DNA of 64,000 nucleotides from Oncomelania hupensis. Lineage: Eukaryota > Mollusca > Gastropoda > Littorinimorpha > Pomatiopsidae. Position 1 is the stretch's first letter. Every line of letters starts with the position of its first letter. The stretch lies in NCBI GenBank assembly GCA_036898135.1, contig CM072527.1, forward strand, positions 116,973-180,972, given 5' to 3'. The position numbers were made by a program, and so were the translations under genes. Of the stretch, positions 22,353-34,253 are shown in pieces. Under the pieces are notes generated by a model that saw nothing but the letters and a program-made list of their open reading frames with translations, searched no databases and was not told the origin of the DNA.

Positions 22353-22682
22353 CACATCTACATTTATCTGATCTGTATACAAACCATTTTCTGGCACTTA
22401 TATTCTTGTATATTATTTTATTACCTAAACGGATAATTTACTTATTGTTTCACACGCGTATGTGCGTATTTACTGCAAATTCTGGGTGGTTTAATTTAAA
22501 AAGCGACCGAGTTGCCGCATTCGACACTCGAGGTTTGTTTACTTGTCCCTATGCATCGGATTGCCTCCCCTGAGTTTTCTAACACGATGGCCGCTTGGGG
22601 AGCTTCGCGCGGAATTTCCTCCTTATTTATATAGCAGTCTTTTTGAATGTTCTTTCTTTGTATTAACTGAATATTCTTTGTT
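22353..22682. other. No feature recognised
   Basis: Unique sequence up to the LINE C-terminus. Confidence 0.4.
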
Positions 22683-22946
<264 letters not shown>

Positions 22947-22954
22947 TTTATCGT

Positions 22955-23165
22955 TTCCAGGCGCTGGGCAATACAGGATCTAACTTAAACCACCTCAGGC
23001 GCCCTCTTGCAGACTGTGGGCGCATAGTCTGATGCCCAGACGACTGAGAATAATCTTGGGCGATCGGGGATTGAGGAGAAGGGACCTAGTGCTTGCTGGG
23101 TGTATTTTTGTAGCCGGCACTCACCCGTCACAGACTAGACCTCGGTTTATACTCTCATCCGAAGA
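22955..23165 (-). mobile_element. tRNA-derived SINE (family B), 5'-truncated
   Basis: GGCGCTGGGCAATACAGGAT, GTGGGCGCATAGTCTGATGC, GGGACCTAGTGCTTGCTGGG and CCTCGGTTTATACTCTCATC match the reverse complement of the 51395 copy further toward the head than other fragments do. Confidence 0.75.
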
Positions 23166-23184
23166 TAGTTAGAGAAACGAATGG

Positions 23185-23185
23185 G

Positions 23186-23282
<97 letters not shown>

Positions 23283-23285
23283 GGG

Positions 23286-23370
<85 letters not shown>

Positions 23371-23372
23371 CG
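23185..23372. repeat. (GATA)n microsatellite
   Basis: About 46 units interrupted by GGGTA at about 23282. With 22829-22946 it brackets a SINE. Confidence 0.97.
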
Positions 23373-24959
23373 AATGGGGAGACTTAAAATTCTACATTAT
23401 TCAGTATACGATTCCCCCCTCCCCGTTGACTAGCATCGAGTATAATTCCTTTTTCAATACCAAACCCAGCGGTGCACACGTTATTTGAATTGGACTTATC
23501 TGTTACCCAAGAGTGTTTATATAACCTACTCGCCAAAGATCGTTTGCTACCCACGTTGTATAATTGTGGGTACCGTTGCAACAGAATCACAGAGCAGAAT
23601 TGAAATGAACTATTTGACAAAGGCGCCGTATCGTATACTTTGTCCTAAGAAGCCGTTAATTTTGTGTCACAGTAATAATTAAGGTGACAAGCCCAAAATA
23701 GAAAATATAGAAAAAGACAGACTGATATACAGACAGACACATGAGCAATAACACACTTAAACACACATGTACGCACAGGCACAGGTAAAACATAACATAC
23801 ATATACATACATACATATATACACACATATATACATGCACACACAGAAAGAGAGACTGGATTGAGACAAAGAGAGAGGGAGAGAGAGAGAGGGTGGTAGA
23901 AAGAGAAAGAGAGAGATACAGATAGTGGAGGTGGCATGGAGCGAAAAAGAGAGGGATACAGAGGCAGAGGCAGAGACAGAGAGACAAAGATAGACAGACG
24001 CGAGACAAATAGAAGAACTGAGACAGAGAGGGACAAAAAGACAAACAGCCTTGCCTGTTTAATAGTACCTGTCGTTCACTACATAAGTCAATGTGTGTTC
24101 GTCCTGCATACTGCACTGGTTGGGAATAGGACAAGTTGCGTTCCCAACAAACACTGGCAGTCCTAGGCCCATTCAGTGAAAACGGGTTTAGACGGACGTA
24201 CAGTACTCAAAGCAATGCAGAGCGAATGAGGCGTTTATGCCAGTACAGCATCAGTATTGACTTAGCACGCGACCAATGTAGGTAAACAGCTGGTCAAATA
24301 TTGAATTAAAGAAATAAAAGCGATAGACGTTTATATCGGTGGAGCATCAAATAAATAGAGTTTGTTTGTTGTTGTGTTTTTATTTCATTTTTCTAAAATT
24401 ATTGTATTAAAAGAATAGAATTGACATAAAAAGAATTGCACTGGACTGAACTGAACTGAACTTTTGTTTTCTTTTCTCTATCATCCACGTTCCTTCGACT
24501 ACCACCACCCCCACCTCCACCACCACCACCACCATCACCTCACACTCTTCTGTTTGACCGCACTTCTCCATTCTCCCTCCCTTCCCCCATCCCCTCACCC
24601 AACAATTAATATGAGTCCATAATCTCTCTCTCTCTCTGTCTCTCTCTTTCTGTCTCTCTGTCTCTGTCTCTCTCTCTTTCTCTCTTCCATCTCCCATCAC
24701 TCTCCCATGGTCGCACGCATCTCCACCACACACCAAACCTATCCCGCTTACATATAGCCTAGTCATGCATTTAATACATAGCGTCAACATTTTACTTCAT
24801 TATTGTGACATAATTATGTTATCTTGTCTATAGCCTTTCATGTCGTGTTGCGTGTATGCTCATAATGTTCTCACACTTTTACACGCACACACACATACAT
24901 ACACACACACAAGCATGTAAAAACGCCGTTATGACTTTCATAAAACGCCACATACGTTG
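23373..24959. other. No gene; AG, CA and CT-rich patches
   Basis: CA-rich 23740-23840, AG-rich 23845-24040, CCACCA-rich 24500-24540, CT-rich 24620-24685, CA-rich 24882-24912. Open frames are low-complexity translations. Confidence 0.5.
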
Positions 24960-24963
24960 TCTT

Positions 24964-25385
24964 TGTAGCCGAGCGGAGGATTTGACTCCCGTCTCTCGGC
25001 CACGACCTTGCGAACATTGCTCCACCCGAGCTGTTATTTTCATTTTATCCCTCAAAAGAGGGACATAAAAATATTTGCCCTGCAAGGCGGTGAAGCGTGG
25101 TTGGGAGTACCGGGTTGCCGGCTGTGCCACGCATTCTACTGCAAAGTCGCTGCCACCGACCTGCATAAAATGCCTGCCGACAATGTGGTCCCGCTCGCCA
25201 CCAAACTCAGCAGGCGAATGGTCAGCCGAGGAGAACAAATGTCGTGTCTCCTTGTCCTGCATAACCCAATGGCATACCCAAAGGATTCTGCAAAGCAGGA
25301 GCCACCCAAGGCTAGTCTAACCAAGAAAGTCAAGGTAGACAATTTCTCTCCCAAGCCTCAACCAGTCGCCTCCCTTTCCGCTACA
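24964..25385 (-). repeat. LTR 1 of the TRIM-like element
   Basis: TGTAGC at the start and GCTACA at the end form a perfect 6-bp inverted pair. CATAAAAATATTTG at about 25069 is a TATA-like sequence on the + strand. Confidence 0.65.
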
Positions 25386-25521
25386 GATCCCACAGCTCAA
25401 ATGGAACCATGTCCCCATGGTTTCCCCGTTCGCAACAGGTATGTCTGGAACTGACACTGACTACGCCATGTCAGTCCACACCACGGTCCAGCATCATCCT
25501 GTTCCCGGTCGTTGCACCACT

Positions 25522-25947
25522 TGTAGCCGAGCGGAGGATTTGACTCCCGTCTCTCGGCCACGACCTTGCGAACATTGCTCCACCCGAGCTGTTATTTTCA
25601 TTTTATCCCTCAAAAGAGGGACATAAAAATATTTGCCCTGCAAGGCGGTGAAGCGTGGTTGGGAGTACCGGGTTGCCGGCTACTGGTGCCACGCATTCTA
25701 CTGCAAAGTCGCTGCCACCGACCTGCATAAAATGCCTGCCGACAATGTGGTCCCGCTCGCCACCAAAAGCAGCAGGCGAATGGTCAGCCGGGGAGTACAA
25801 ATGTCGTGTGGCCTTGTCCTGCGTAATCCAATGGCATACCCAAAGGATTCTGCACAGCAGGAGCCACCCAAGGCTAGTCTAACCAAGAAAGTCAAGGTAG
25901 ACAATTTCTCTCCCAAGCCTCAACCAGTCGCCTCCCTTTCCGCAACA
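25522..25947 (-). repeat. LTR 2 of the TRIM-like element
   Basis: Copy of 24964-25385 with a 4-bp insertion (ACTG) near 25681 and end CAACA instead of CTACA. Confidence 0.65.
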
Positions 25948-25992
25948 TCTTCATTTCTTTTCTTTTTTTTTTAAATTTGTCAATTTTTTTAA

Positions 25993-26060
25993 GCTAACCC
26001 TAACCCCAACCCTAACCCTTAACCTAACCATAAGCGTAACACAGCCCTAACCCTAACAGA
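25993..26060. repeat. Degenerate interstitial telomere-like repeats (CCCTAA)n
   Basis: CTAACCCTAACCCCAACCCTAAC-type sequence interrupted by TAACCTAACCATAAGCG. Direction is C-strand. Confidence 0.75.
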
Positions 26061-26257
26061 ACACTGTTTTAAAGACAAAACAGCACGGTCGTCAAAAGAA
26101 CGTACGTAGAGTTTCAAGGATTTATCAAAATAACGGCGCTTCTACACCCACCCACACACACGCACAAACACCTACTTACCCACAAACACACACACATGCT
26201 TACACATACACATGCACATACACACATACAGACACAGTTTCACAAACACACACACAC
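26061..26257. other. CA-rich unique sequence
   Basis: CA repeats from 26150 onward lead into the solo LTR. Confidence 0.5.
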
Positions 26258-26886
26258 TGTTACGTTGAAACGCGAACGAAAGTACGTCTGAAACGCGCAC
26301 GATAGATCTAATCGTTTCGTTTTGCAAAGTATTCAATAATGGAGTTTATTTACCTTTGATTTGAGTTTGCATTGTTGTTAGGAGAGGCTTTGTATAACGT
26401 TGATAATTTTCGTTAGTCGATATCGTTGGAGAATTCTCTGGATCCGCTTGTTTACTATCGATCGAAGTTTCGGGATAATTGTCGAAGTAAGAGAAGGTTC
26501 GGGGTATGTGTGGAGAGATGTATGACGTAAGTCAGTGATGACGATCTTTAATTCTGATTGGTTGTAATGCGTCATTTCTAGAACGACCTGTCGTCATCTC
26601 GAAGGAGAGAAAAAATTATATATTCGATGCTGTGTGTGTTGTGAAAGAAGTTGTTGTTGATAGTGATTTGGAAAGTAAAAAGTTGAGAGTGAAAAGGCGA
26701 TTGTATGCAGTTGTTGATGTGTGCTGAATAAAAGTGGAAAACTTCATACGTCGACTCCGTGTCTTGTATGCTGAGTGAGCAGGCTGCGTGGATAAACGAA
26801 TCTGAGTTACACCTTATCAGGAATTCAGCATTGGGGCTGAATCAGATACTGATAAAGAAAACACCAACATCAAACCGAGTGTAACA
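26258..26886 (+). mobile_element. Solo LTR, probably Gypsy-type
   Basis: A 629-bp segment beginning TGTTAC and ending GTAACA, a perfect inverted pair, flanked by CACAC at 26253-26257 and 26887-26891 (weak evidence because the flank is CA-rich). It contains a TATA-like TTATATATTC at about 26617 and AATAAA at 26727 about 110 bp later, followed by GTGTCTTGTATGCTGAG, the usual U3-R-U5 order. No internal domain or second LTR lies nearby. Gypsy assignment is inference. Confidence 0.65.
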
Positions 26887-26964
26887 CACACACAAAACTA
26901 CACACACATAGTATAGCTAGACATTAATGCTAAGTATTTTTTATTTTATTTTAAATAATAGCTC

Positions 26965-27084
26965 CTTACACCTCTCTCTCTCTCGTTCAGTCTCTCTCTT
27001 TCTCTCAGTCTCAGTCTCTTTTTTCTTAGTCTGTCTGTCTGTCTTTTTCTCTCATTCTCTCTCAGTCTCTGTCAGTCTCTGCTG

Positions 27085-27137
<53 letters not shown>

Positions 27138-27551
27138 TCTCTCTCTCTGTCAGTCTATCTCTTAGTCTCTCTCTCTCTCACTTAGTCTCTCTCTCCTTCT
27201 CACTCATTCTCTCTCTGTCAGTCTCTCTCTCAGTCTCTCTCTCTGTCAGTCTCTCTCTGCCAGTCTCTCTCTCTCTGTCAGTCTCTCTCTCAGTCTCTCT
27301 CTGTCAGTCTCTCTCTCTGTCAGTCTCTCTCTCAGCCTCTCTCTCTGTCAGTCTGTCTCTCAGTCTCTCTCTGTCAGTCTCTCTGTCAGTCTCTCTCTAT
27401 GTCAGTCTCCATCACAGTCTCTCTCTCTGTCAGTCTCCCTCACAGTCTCTCTCTAAGTCTCTCTCTCTCAGACTCTCTCTCTCAGTCGCTCTGTCTCTCT
27501 CTTCCTCTCAGTCTTTCTCTCTCAGTCTCTTTCTCTCTCTCTTCTGTCTCT

Positions 27552-27606
<55 letters not shown>

Positions 27607-27780
27607 GTCTCTCACTCTTTCTCTCTCTCAGTCTCTCTCTCTCCCTTTCTACCTCTCACTCTCTCAGTCTATCTCGCTCTCTCTCTCTGGCTCTCAGTCG
27701 TTGTCTCTGTCCCTCACCCTCTATCTCTCTCTATCTCCCTCTCTCTCTCTCTCCCTCTCTTTATCTCTCTCCCTCACGTT
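26965..27780. repeat. 800-bp degenerate (CT)n polypyrimidine tract
   Basis: CT units punctuated by CAGTCTCTCTCTGTCAGT-like higher-order motifs. All open frames are SLSLSL translations. Confidence 0.97.
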
Positions 27781-29561
27781 TTACTCCTGTTGTCCATCAC
27801 CCCAACCGTCCCCATTAACATTGATTGTCGCCAGAGACTAGTTCAACCCAGCACTAAGGCTTCTTGCAAAGGCTTCTTTAAGTCCTGTTGACATCTTTTG
27901 AACGTTCAGTATGCTTTGACCTGGGTAAAGTTAAGTCGCTGACTAGAAGACGATAGAAGTTAGGTTGTTCTCAGCATGTGTATGCTACAGCTTCACTAGA
28001 TAAGCCGTGACATCATCCAGCTGACCAATCACCCGCAACCCCCACTAGGTTGTGCTACGATTCTCCTAGTCTCGCACGATAGCAGACCCCAGCGGGAGGA
28101 TGTCTGAACAGCACGGTAGAAGGACGCACATTAAAAAATCTCTCTCAGAAAGACTAAGCAGGTGACGGTTGAAATTCAGTTAATTGCAGTATAGCCAGAG
28201 CCTGACATTGTCAGGAAGGTAAATGATCAATCGTTTGTTTTATCGCGATTTATTGATATTATTGTTGTATTATGCTTGCGAAGTCTTGCCATGTTTTATC
28301 ATTGTGAATGTTAGTTAAACTTTGCTTGGCCACGTGGCGGGCACGCGACCGGTTTCGCCACCATGAGGTTGCCCCTACTGTCCAACTGTTGTTTCTCCTA
28401 TGTGTATTATTGCAGACCAGTGGCTGTACCAGATAATGTGTATATTGTTAATTACTTCTCCATGTGTTTAGTTTAGCCATGATGTATGTATATATGTATA
28501 GGAATTATGTTGGAGATCCCATGAATCACGGACGTAGAAGATTGTTCGTCCCTTGTTTGTATAAGTGGATGCGATCTCAACTGAGGGCTGTTTCTGCCAT
28601 CAGTGAGATGCTCTGCACAACCTTTGTATACAAGGCGTTGCAGACATTCGTCTCATATTTTGCAGACGAGCAGGCATCTTGGTCCACGGCAGGGAAGAAA
28701 TCCCACAGAGAGGCAACCCTGACATGTGGCCTGCAACCTTGAGCAGCGAGAGCATTTGGGCTCCACTAGCTCAGTAGTCAACTACCAAGAAGAAGAGACA
28801 ACAACACCGCACATCGACGATAAAGTTAAGTCCCCTGAAACCGTGCACAAACACTGATCTGCGATAGTCTACTCTTCCAGAAAAAGGAATAATAGGACAG
28901 AAAGAACTCATAGCCCAACGATGAGACAGTAACAAATATTGAGGACAGTAGCTGCATAGACCCATCAAGGAGCGAACTACTCGAAGTGAAATTTGGACAT
29001 TTAAGTTAGTGTGGAGATTAGAAGATTTTGTATAGAGTACAGGAAATAAATGTGCGATATTTACTGTTAACAAGTGGCTGGACTACCTATGTTTCATAGC
29101 CGTGCGAGAGCTAGTGTGTCAGTGAATCTTTACACTTTTCTCCCTATCTCTATAACCCTATCCTAACACAGACCGGGCCAAACTTATAACTGTATTAAGA
29201 TTAGTCACAGGGTGATTACTGTATACTAGCCGATCCCCGCAGACAAAGACGAGTGGGTAATAGCAGTCCGTTGTGCAGAGCCCAGTAACAGTAGACCCAC
29301 CGTCACACTGATACATGCATTTCCTCTTCCCCAACTAACACTCTGCCCTCCAGCCCAATACACACGTATGTAAGCTAATATACTTACCCCATCCATATCC
29401 TTCTCAGTACCAATGCATATTGGGTAACATGCCTCTCTGCCACTTCTGTGCAGTCATGCATCGCAGTCCTGTTGACATCTTTACAACTACCTTATCGTCG
29501 ATTTTCTATGAAAATAGGACAAGAATATGCTATGTAGTATAGATTGTAAAAGCATTACTTT

Positions 29562-29566
<5 letters not shown>
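27781..29566. other. No gene established
   Basis: AGTCCTGTTGACATCTTT occurs at about 27882 and 29466. A CCTGACATTGTCAGG hairpin lies at 28201-28215 just before GAAGGTAAAT. GCCACCATGAGG at about 28358 is a good start context but leads to only 38 codons. No domain or consistent splicing was found. Confidence 0.35.

Positions 29567-29632
<66 letters not shown>
29567..29632. repeat. (CT)n microsatellite
   Basis: About 33 clean units. Confidence 0.97.
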
Positions 29633-29634
<2 letters not shown>

Positions 29635-30225
29635 GTGTGTTTATGCATATGTGCGTGTAAAAGAGAGTGGACGCGTGTTTGAGCGAGCGTCTGTAGGTGT
29701 ATGTATACGTGTGTGTGTATGCGTGATGTAAACGAGTTCATGCTTCTTGTGTGTTCATGTGTGTGTGCGTGTGCGTCGTTCTGTCCGTCCGTCTGTCTGC
29801 CTGTCTGTCTGTGCCTATATGTTGTGGGTAGGTGTGACTTTGAAATTTCTCTTTATAACATTGATCATCTTTACATTCTCTCTGGTTTTAAAGTAAGTGT
29901 TTAACTGGTAATCGTCAAGTGCCTCGAGTATAAAGGTCAAAGGTGAACAACTGGTATTTTAAACGTTACCCGACAGATCCGATCAAATAATAAGGATTTG
30001 GGCAAGACAACTATAGGGTAAAGCTGAAGATTGTGTGGAATATTTCAGGTTTACTTAGTGTCAGTTGTCCAGGTTAAACATAAATAATCCTATCTAGTTT
30101 TAAATTAATCTTGTTTGGAGAAATGATAAGCTGGTGTCTCAAGTGACATCTAAAACTCGGCCGCAAGAATCCTTCCTCTTCTTCTGCGAGACTTTTCATC
30201 GAAAAGAAGAAAACTTCTCTTGTGC
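29633..30225. other. No feature recognised
   Basis: GT-rich patch to about 29830, then unique sequence. Confidence 0.4.
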
Positions 30226-30820
30226 CCCCCGTGGGGGTGCCGGGGGTTTCTGTATAAATAGTATCCTCAAAATTAATTTTGTGCTTTAAATTCCCACTGT
30301 CGCTATCTTTCTCACTTGTTATTTTTCATTTCTACTCTGTTCTATCAATATACTATACTATCTTCTTCTTCGCTAGACCAGTCACCTACCTTTTTTCTTG
30401 AAAACTCTTCCGGGACAAAACTCCTCATTTGTGTGTGAGGTCTGTTGTATCAGCTTTGGGAATATTGGACGCTTTCTGCCAAATGGTCACAGGGCTTCCT
30501 ACAATATTATTATTTAGCAATGTAGACATTTATATGTTTGTGTTTTGGTGATATTTTATAATGATGTTTGTATTCTATTCTGGTTTATTTTTTAACGGGC
30601 GTTCGATAAATTAGAGTATAGCCTCAGCGTCCCCTGCGTGGGATGCCTTTAATGTACAGTGACCGGCTGGTGGAATGCCTTCAGTGTTACCATTGGAATT
30701 GTTTCAGCAGATCTTTTATGCGGATAAGGGGTGAGTCCTCTTTCAGCCAAGTTGTGGTCCTGATTTTGTTGTCCTGGTTCGGATCATTGCAGTCCGCTGG
30801 AATCTGTAAGCAATGATTTA
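30226..30820 (+). mobile_element. Family A retroposon, copy A6, with internal insertion
   Basis: CCCCCGTGGGGGTGCCGGGG through GTCCGCTGGAATCTGTAAGC. It carries about 50 extra bases near 30733-30790 and is more diverged than A1 and A5. No clear target duplication. Confidence 0.75.
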
Positions 30821-31454
30821 CTATTTAACTAACTGGGTTATTTAATTTAGGTCTGCTTCTAAAAAAAACTTTGTTTGGTTTTACCTGGCTGGCTGACGTG
30901 ACCTCATCAGGTGCTACGACATGGAAAAATAATTTTAAAAATTAGAAATGTGCTTGTGTGTATCCGTGTGTGTGTACGTGTGTTTGTGCGTATGTGTGTG
31001 GGTTGGTGAGTGAGTGCGTGTGTTTGTGTATGATAGTGATGTATTTGTGTGTGTATCCGGTAGTGGGTGTGTGGGTCTGGTGTGTCTGGATGCTTTTGTG
31101 AGAAAGTGAGTTTTGCTTAAGTACGAGTGTATGCGTGTGTTTGGGGGGTGGGGAGGGAGGTACCTACGTGCGTGAGTATTGACGCGTGCGCGTGCAGGTC
31201 TGTATGCAAGAGGCGAAGAAGAATAAGAATAATAATAAGAAGAAGAAGAAGAAGAACAACAACAACAACGAGAACAAGAACAGTAACAACCACCACCACC
31301 ACACTTACAACAAGAAGCGTTGTTAACCCTCTAACCACACCGAAGTCATACCGAAAGTAAAATGAAAATCGACGCTCGCGACATTCAAGCATGGTCTATG
31401 TGCAACTCCAACACTCACACACAGAGCGCACAACGCAGCCAGTAGTCTACCGGC

Positions 31455-31457
<3 letters not shown>
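30821..31457. other. No gene; GT, AAG and AAC repeats
   Basis: Imperfect GT at 30955-31090 and a short (AAG)n(AAC)n block at 31232-31270. Confidence 0.5.

Positions 31458-31515
<58 letters not shown>
31458..31515. repeat. (CT)n microsatellite
   Basis: About 28 units. Confidence 0.97.
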
Positions 31516-31519
<4 letters not shown>

Positions 31520-31909
31520 ATACCACAAGCTGTGCTGCAGTCGGAGGATACGGGAAGGACAGAATACAGTTGTCCACTCGCTTTCGGGGAGGATTATAGA
31601 ATATTTACCTGTGTTGTGATTAGTTTTAATTCAGGTGCGGAGGACAGTCAGATACAGGTGTGTATGCAAGTTTTATATTGGAGGTTTTTGCTTTTGAATA
31701 GGTGGAGGTTTTGATCACGGAAGATTGTAAGACAGTATAGTAGGCCTACGTGTATGTTATATGGAATGCCAGCTGCGATAATATTAAGCACATTAGTGTT
31801 TCTGCGTGCGATCAAGAAATACTATAATGTTAACAAAATACCAAGTCAAGTCTCATGTTCAAGTAGGTTTCTATTCAAAACCGCTAATAGCTTCCGTTCT
31901 TAATCTTTG
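31516..31909. other. No feature recognised
   Basis: Unique sequence. Confidence 0.4.
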
Positions 31910-32085
31910 CCTGTGGCTCAGTCGTCAGAGTGCTCGACTTGTGTACGCGCGACTCGGGCGACGTGGGTTCGAATCCTGACTTCAGCAAACTATTTTGTGA
32001 TTGCTGGATAGTAGTGGCCAGCGCTTTGAGAAGCTCTCTGAGCTTATAAGTGCGCTATATAAGAGTAATCTCTTTCTTTCTATGA
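31910..32085 (+). mobile_element. tRNA-derived SINE, short family, near complete
   Basis: A box TGGCTCAGTCGTCAGAG at 31914 and a perfect B box GGTTCGAATCC about 50 bp later are a Pol III promoter of tRNA origin. The body ends GCGCTATATAAGAGTAATC with a (CTTT)n tail. No mature tRNA fold is possible. About 175 bp. Confidence 0.8.
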
Positions 32086-32258
32086 TCTCGTATATTCAAA
32101 AGACATTCAGAGATCGAAAATATTCAAACCAAACCCATCCCAGGTCTTAAAACCGGCATCAATATATGCGAAACATCTGACCTAATGCGATCGAATCTTC
32201 ATGACGTGCGTGTATGGTCGAAAGTGAGAACAAAATCAATCAAAAAGTTGTATTGTTG

Positions 32259-32313
32259 TTGCGTCAAGTTTTATTCATCAGATTAACATAAGTTGTACTG
32301 ATACAAACTTGTA
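32259..32313 (-). mobile_element. 3' end of a (AAC)n-tailed retroposon
   Basis: TTGTTGTTG, then TTTTATTCATCAGATTAACA and TAAGTTGTACTGATA. The same sequence sits at 60622-60685 between perfect target duplications, which identifies the (AAC)n side as the 3' tail on the minus strand. Confidence 0.6.
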
Positions 32314-32336
32314 TAAAACATACACATTACATTACC

Positions 32337-32500
32337 TCGCCTTCCAAAAGAGATCCGGAGCCCGTTAAGCAAGGGGACACACAGATGCTGTGTACACTAT
32401 GTGCATGAGGTCGTCTCGCCTTCGAAAAAGGGTCCGGAGTCAGTGAAGCAAGAGGAGATACAGATGTTGTGTCTCGCCTTGAAGTTAATGAAGCATCTGC
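32337..32500. repeat. Diverged 78-bp duplication
   Basis: CTCGCCTTCCAAAAGAGATC and CTCGCCTTCGAAAAAGGGTC begin two units that also share GCAAG-GGA-A-ACAGATG. Confidence 0.7.
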
Positions 32501-32887
32501 CACATGATTCCATTTCTAAACTAAGGGTAAAGTATGCGGTGGTCTTCATTATTATGGTAAATTCGTATTGTAAAGAAATAAAATTAATCCTTTAGAACTA
32601 GCTGTAGCATAGTCAAGTATGAAGCGCTTCAAACGATTTAGAAACGGACTAGGTATATGGTATAATATAGGAAATTATCAGGCGCTTGCATCATCAGGAA
32701 GTTGGTTGTGTTTTAAAGCGAGCTAGCAGTGTTTTTGTTTTTCTTTAGATATCTGCATTGTCCTCATAAAATGCAAGTCGATGTATGTAAGGCGCACACA
32801 AGGACACAAATAACAACACAACTCCGCAAAATAACTAAAACACTAAAAAGCATAAACACACTGCAAACAGCGAAGCAAAAATCACAC

Positions 32888-33108
32888 CACACCAGGCTAA
32901 ACCACACACCACACCACACCATTACATACCACATCATAGCAAACCACACCATAGCATACTACATCATAGCAAACCACACCATAGCATACTACATCATAGC
33001 AAACCACACCATACCACATCAAACCACACCATACCACGTCATTGCAAACCACACCATACCACACCGTACCACACCATACCACACCATACCACACCATACC
33101 ACATGCAC
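32888..33108. repeat. ACCACACCATA-type minisatellite
   Basis: Mixed units of ACCACACCAT and CATCATAGCAAACC. It includes a 28-bp block with CATAGCATACTACATCATAG repeated at least twice. Confidence 0.9.
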
Positions 33109-34253
33109 ATCACACCACACCACCAACTACACAAACACAGCACGGAATATCAACATGTAGCTTCGCATCTAAAAACTAAAAACACTGGGTAAAACTAGAA
33201 ACGGTTATCCTTTCCGAACATGGATTGACCATGCTAAGGCGTTCCCGTAACCTTCCGGTCGTTGGGGAGAGAGGCGTTTGGATAGCTCTCTTTTCTCTAG
33301 GCCAGCTTTATGAGGGCAGTGCCTATCTTCCCTCTCTCTCTCCCTCGCTGCTTTACCTTCCCCGGTTCTAAACAGATCCAGGTACACCCATTCACAGCTG
33401 GGTGGCCTCGGGGAGGGGGGAGGGGGAATGGGCAGAGGGGGGTGAGGTGTCGAGCGCTTGTTTCATTCTTTTTTGCGTCGCTGGGTAGTTTTGCCTTCAA
33501 CAGTACGGTCGCCCCATCCTAGTTCCAACCCAGCCCGACGTTGCTTAACACGAAACAGTGCTAGCTTGTTTCCAAACCATTAAACTAGACTGCGCCCCCC
33601 CCTCCCCCCTCCCACCCCCCTTCCCCCTCTCCCCCTCCCCCGATGATGAGGTAGTAATGAACTAACAGCTTAGTGCTCCCAGTGAAGGTTGACCGTCACA
33701 ATTGACAGCACGACTCTGCCTTATACTTTCACGGTAAGGCGAAAGTCTTTCTGGAACTTTCCTCCACTCTGTATAGGAGGACCACTTATATCGTAACTAC
33801 CGTACATACATTGCATTATAGTAGGTATAGGACCTAAAACTCTCTCGGAGGTCATTATTATACTAATGGTACATATAAAATGTGTAACTCTCAAGAAAAG
33901 GGGGGTGGGTGGGTGGGTGGGTGGGGGTGGATGTAGTCTTAAAACAAGCTATAGAGCAAGTCGTTTGTTGAAATGAGCATGTTCGACGTTGTCTATGACA
34001 CAGGTATTTATTTAGACGCGATGCGTGTCATTTTCGAACAGTCCAATAATAGGAGAGTGTTCCACCGTAAAAATTTTTTACCACGAAACTCACAAGCGTA
34101 CTGCGTAGGCCCTTTAAAAAAAAGTGCCTTTTTATATTGCGTGTAGGTTTCAACAGAGTCAGTCAAGCAACTAAACAAAAGCGAGCTGCGGGTTTGAATA
34201 AGCAGTGCGTCTTGTAAAGATTTTGTATTGTAATATGCTGCATGTAGTATATT
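33109..34253. other. No gene; C-rich patches
   Basis: C-rich 33592-33640 and (GGGT)n 33903-33930. No domain seen. Confidence 0.45.

Larger units (their letters stand above)
24964..25947 (-). mobile_element. Miniature two-LTR element (TRIM-like)
   Basis: Two direct repeats, 24964-25385 (422 bp) and 25522-25947 (426 bp), each begin TGTAGCC and end CTACA or CAACA. They are flanked by the same 4-bp word TCTT (24960-24963 and 25948-25951), as expected of integrase-made target duplication. They differ by about ten substitutions and one 4-bp indel, all outside the first ~170 bp. The 136-bp interior has no gag or pol. Read on the minus strand, the interior begins AG then TGGTGCAACGACCGGGA, placed and started like a tRNA primer-binding site, although I cannot name the tRNA. 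No strong polypurine tract is seen. A plain tandem duplication is the alternative. Confidence 0.65.

Noticed and set aside
25008..25974. Paired open frames with KASLTKKVKVDNFSPKPQP
   Set aside because: They lie in the two copies of the LTR-like repeat and differ in start and frame context. No domain was recognised.
27882..29483. LTR pair suggested by AGTCCTGTTGACATCTTT at both ends
   Set aside because: Similarity is only about 18 bp and does not extend, and no ends or target duplication could be drawn.
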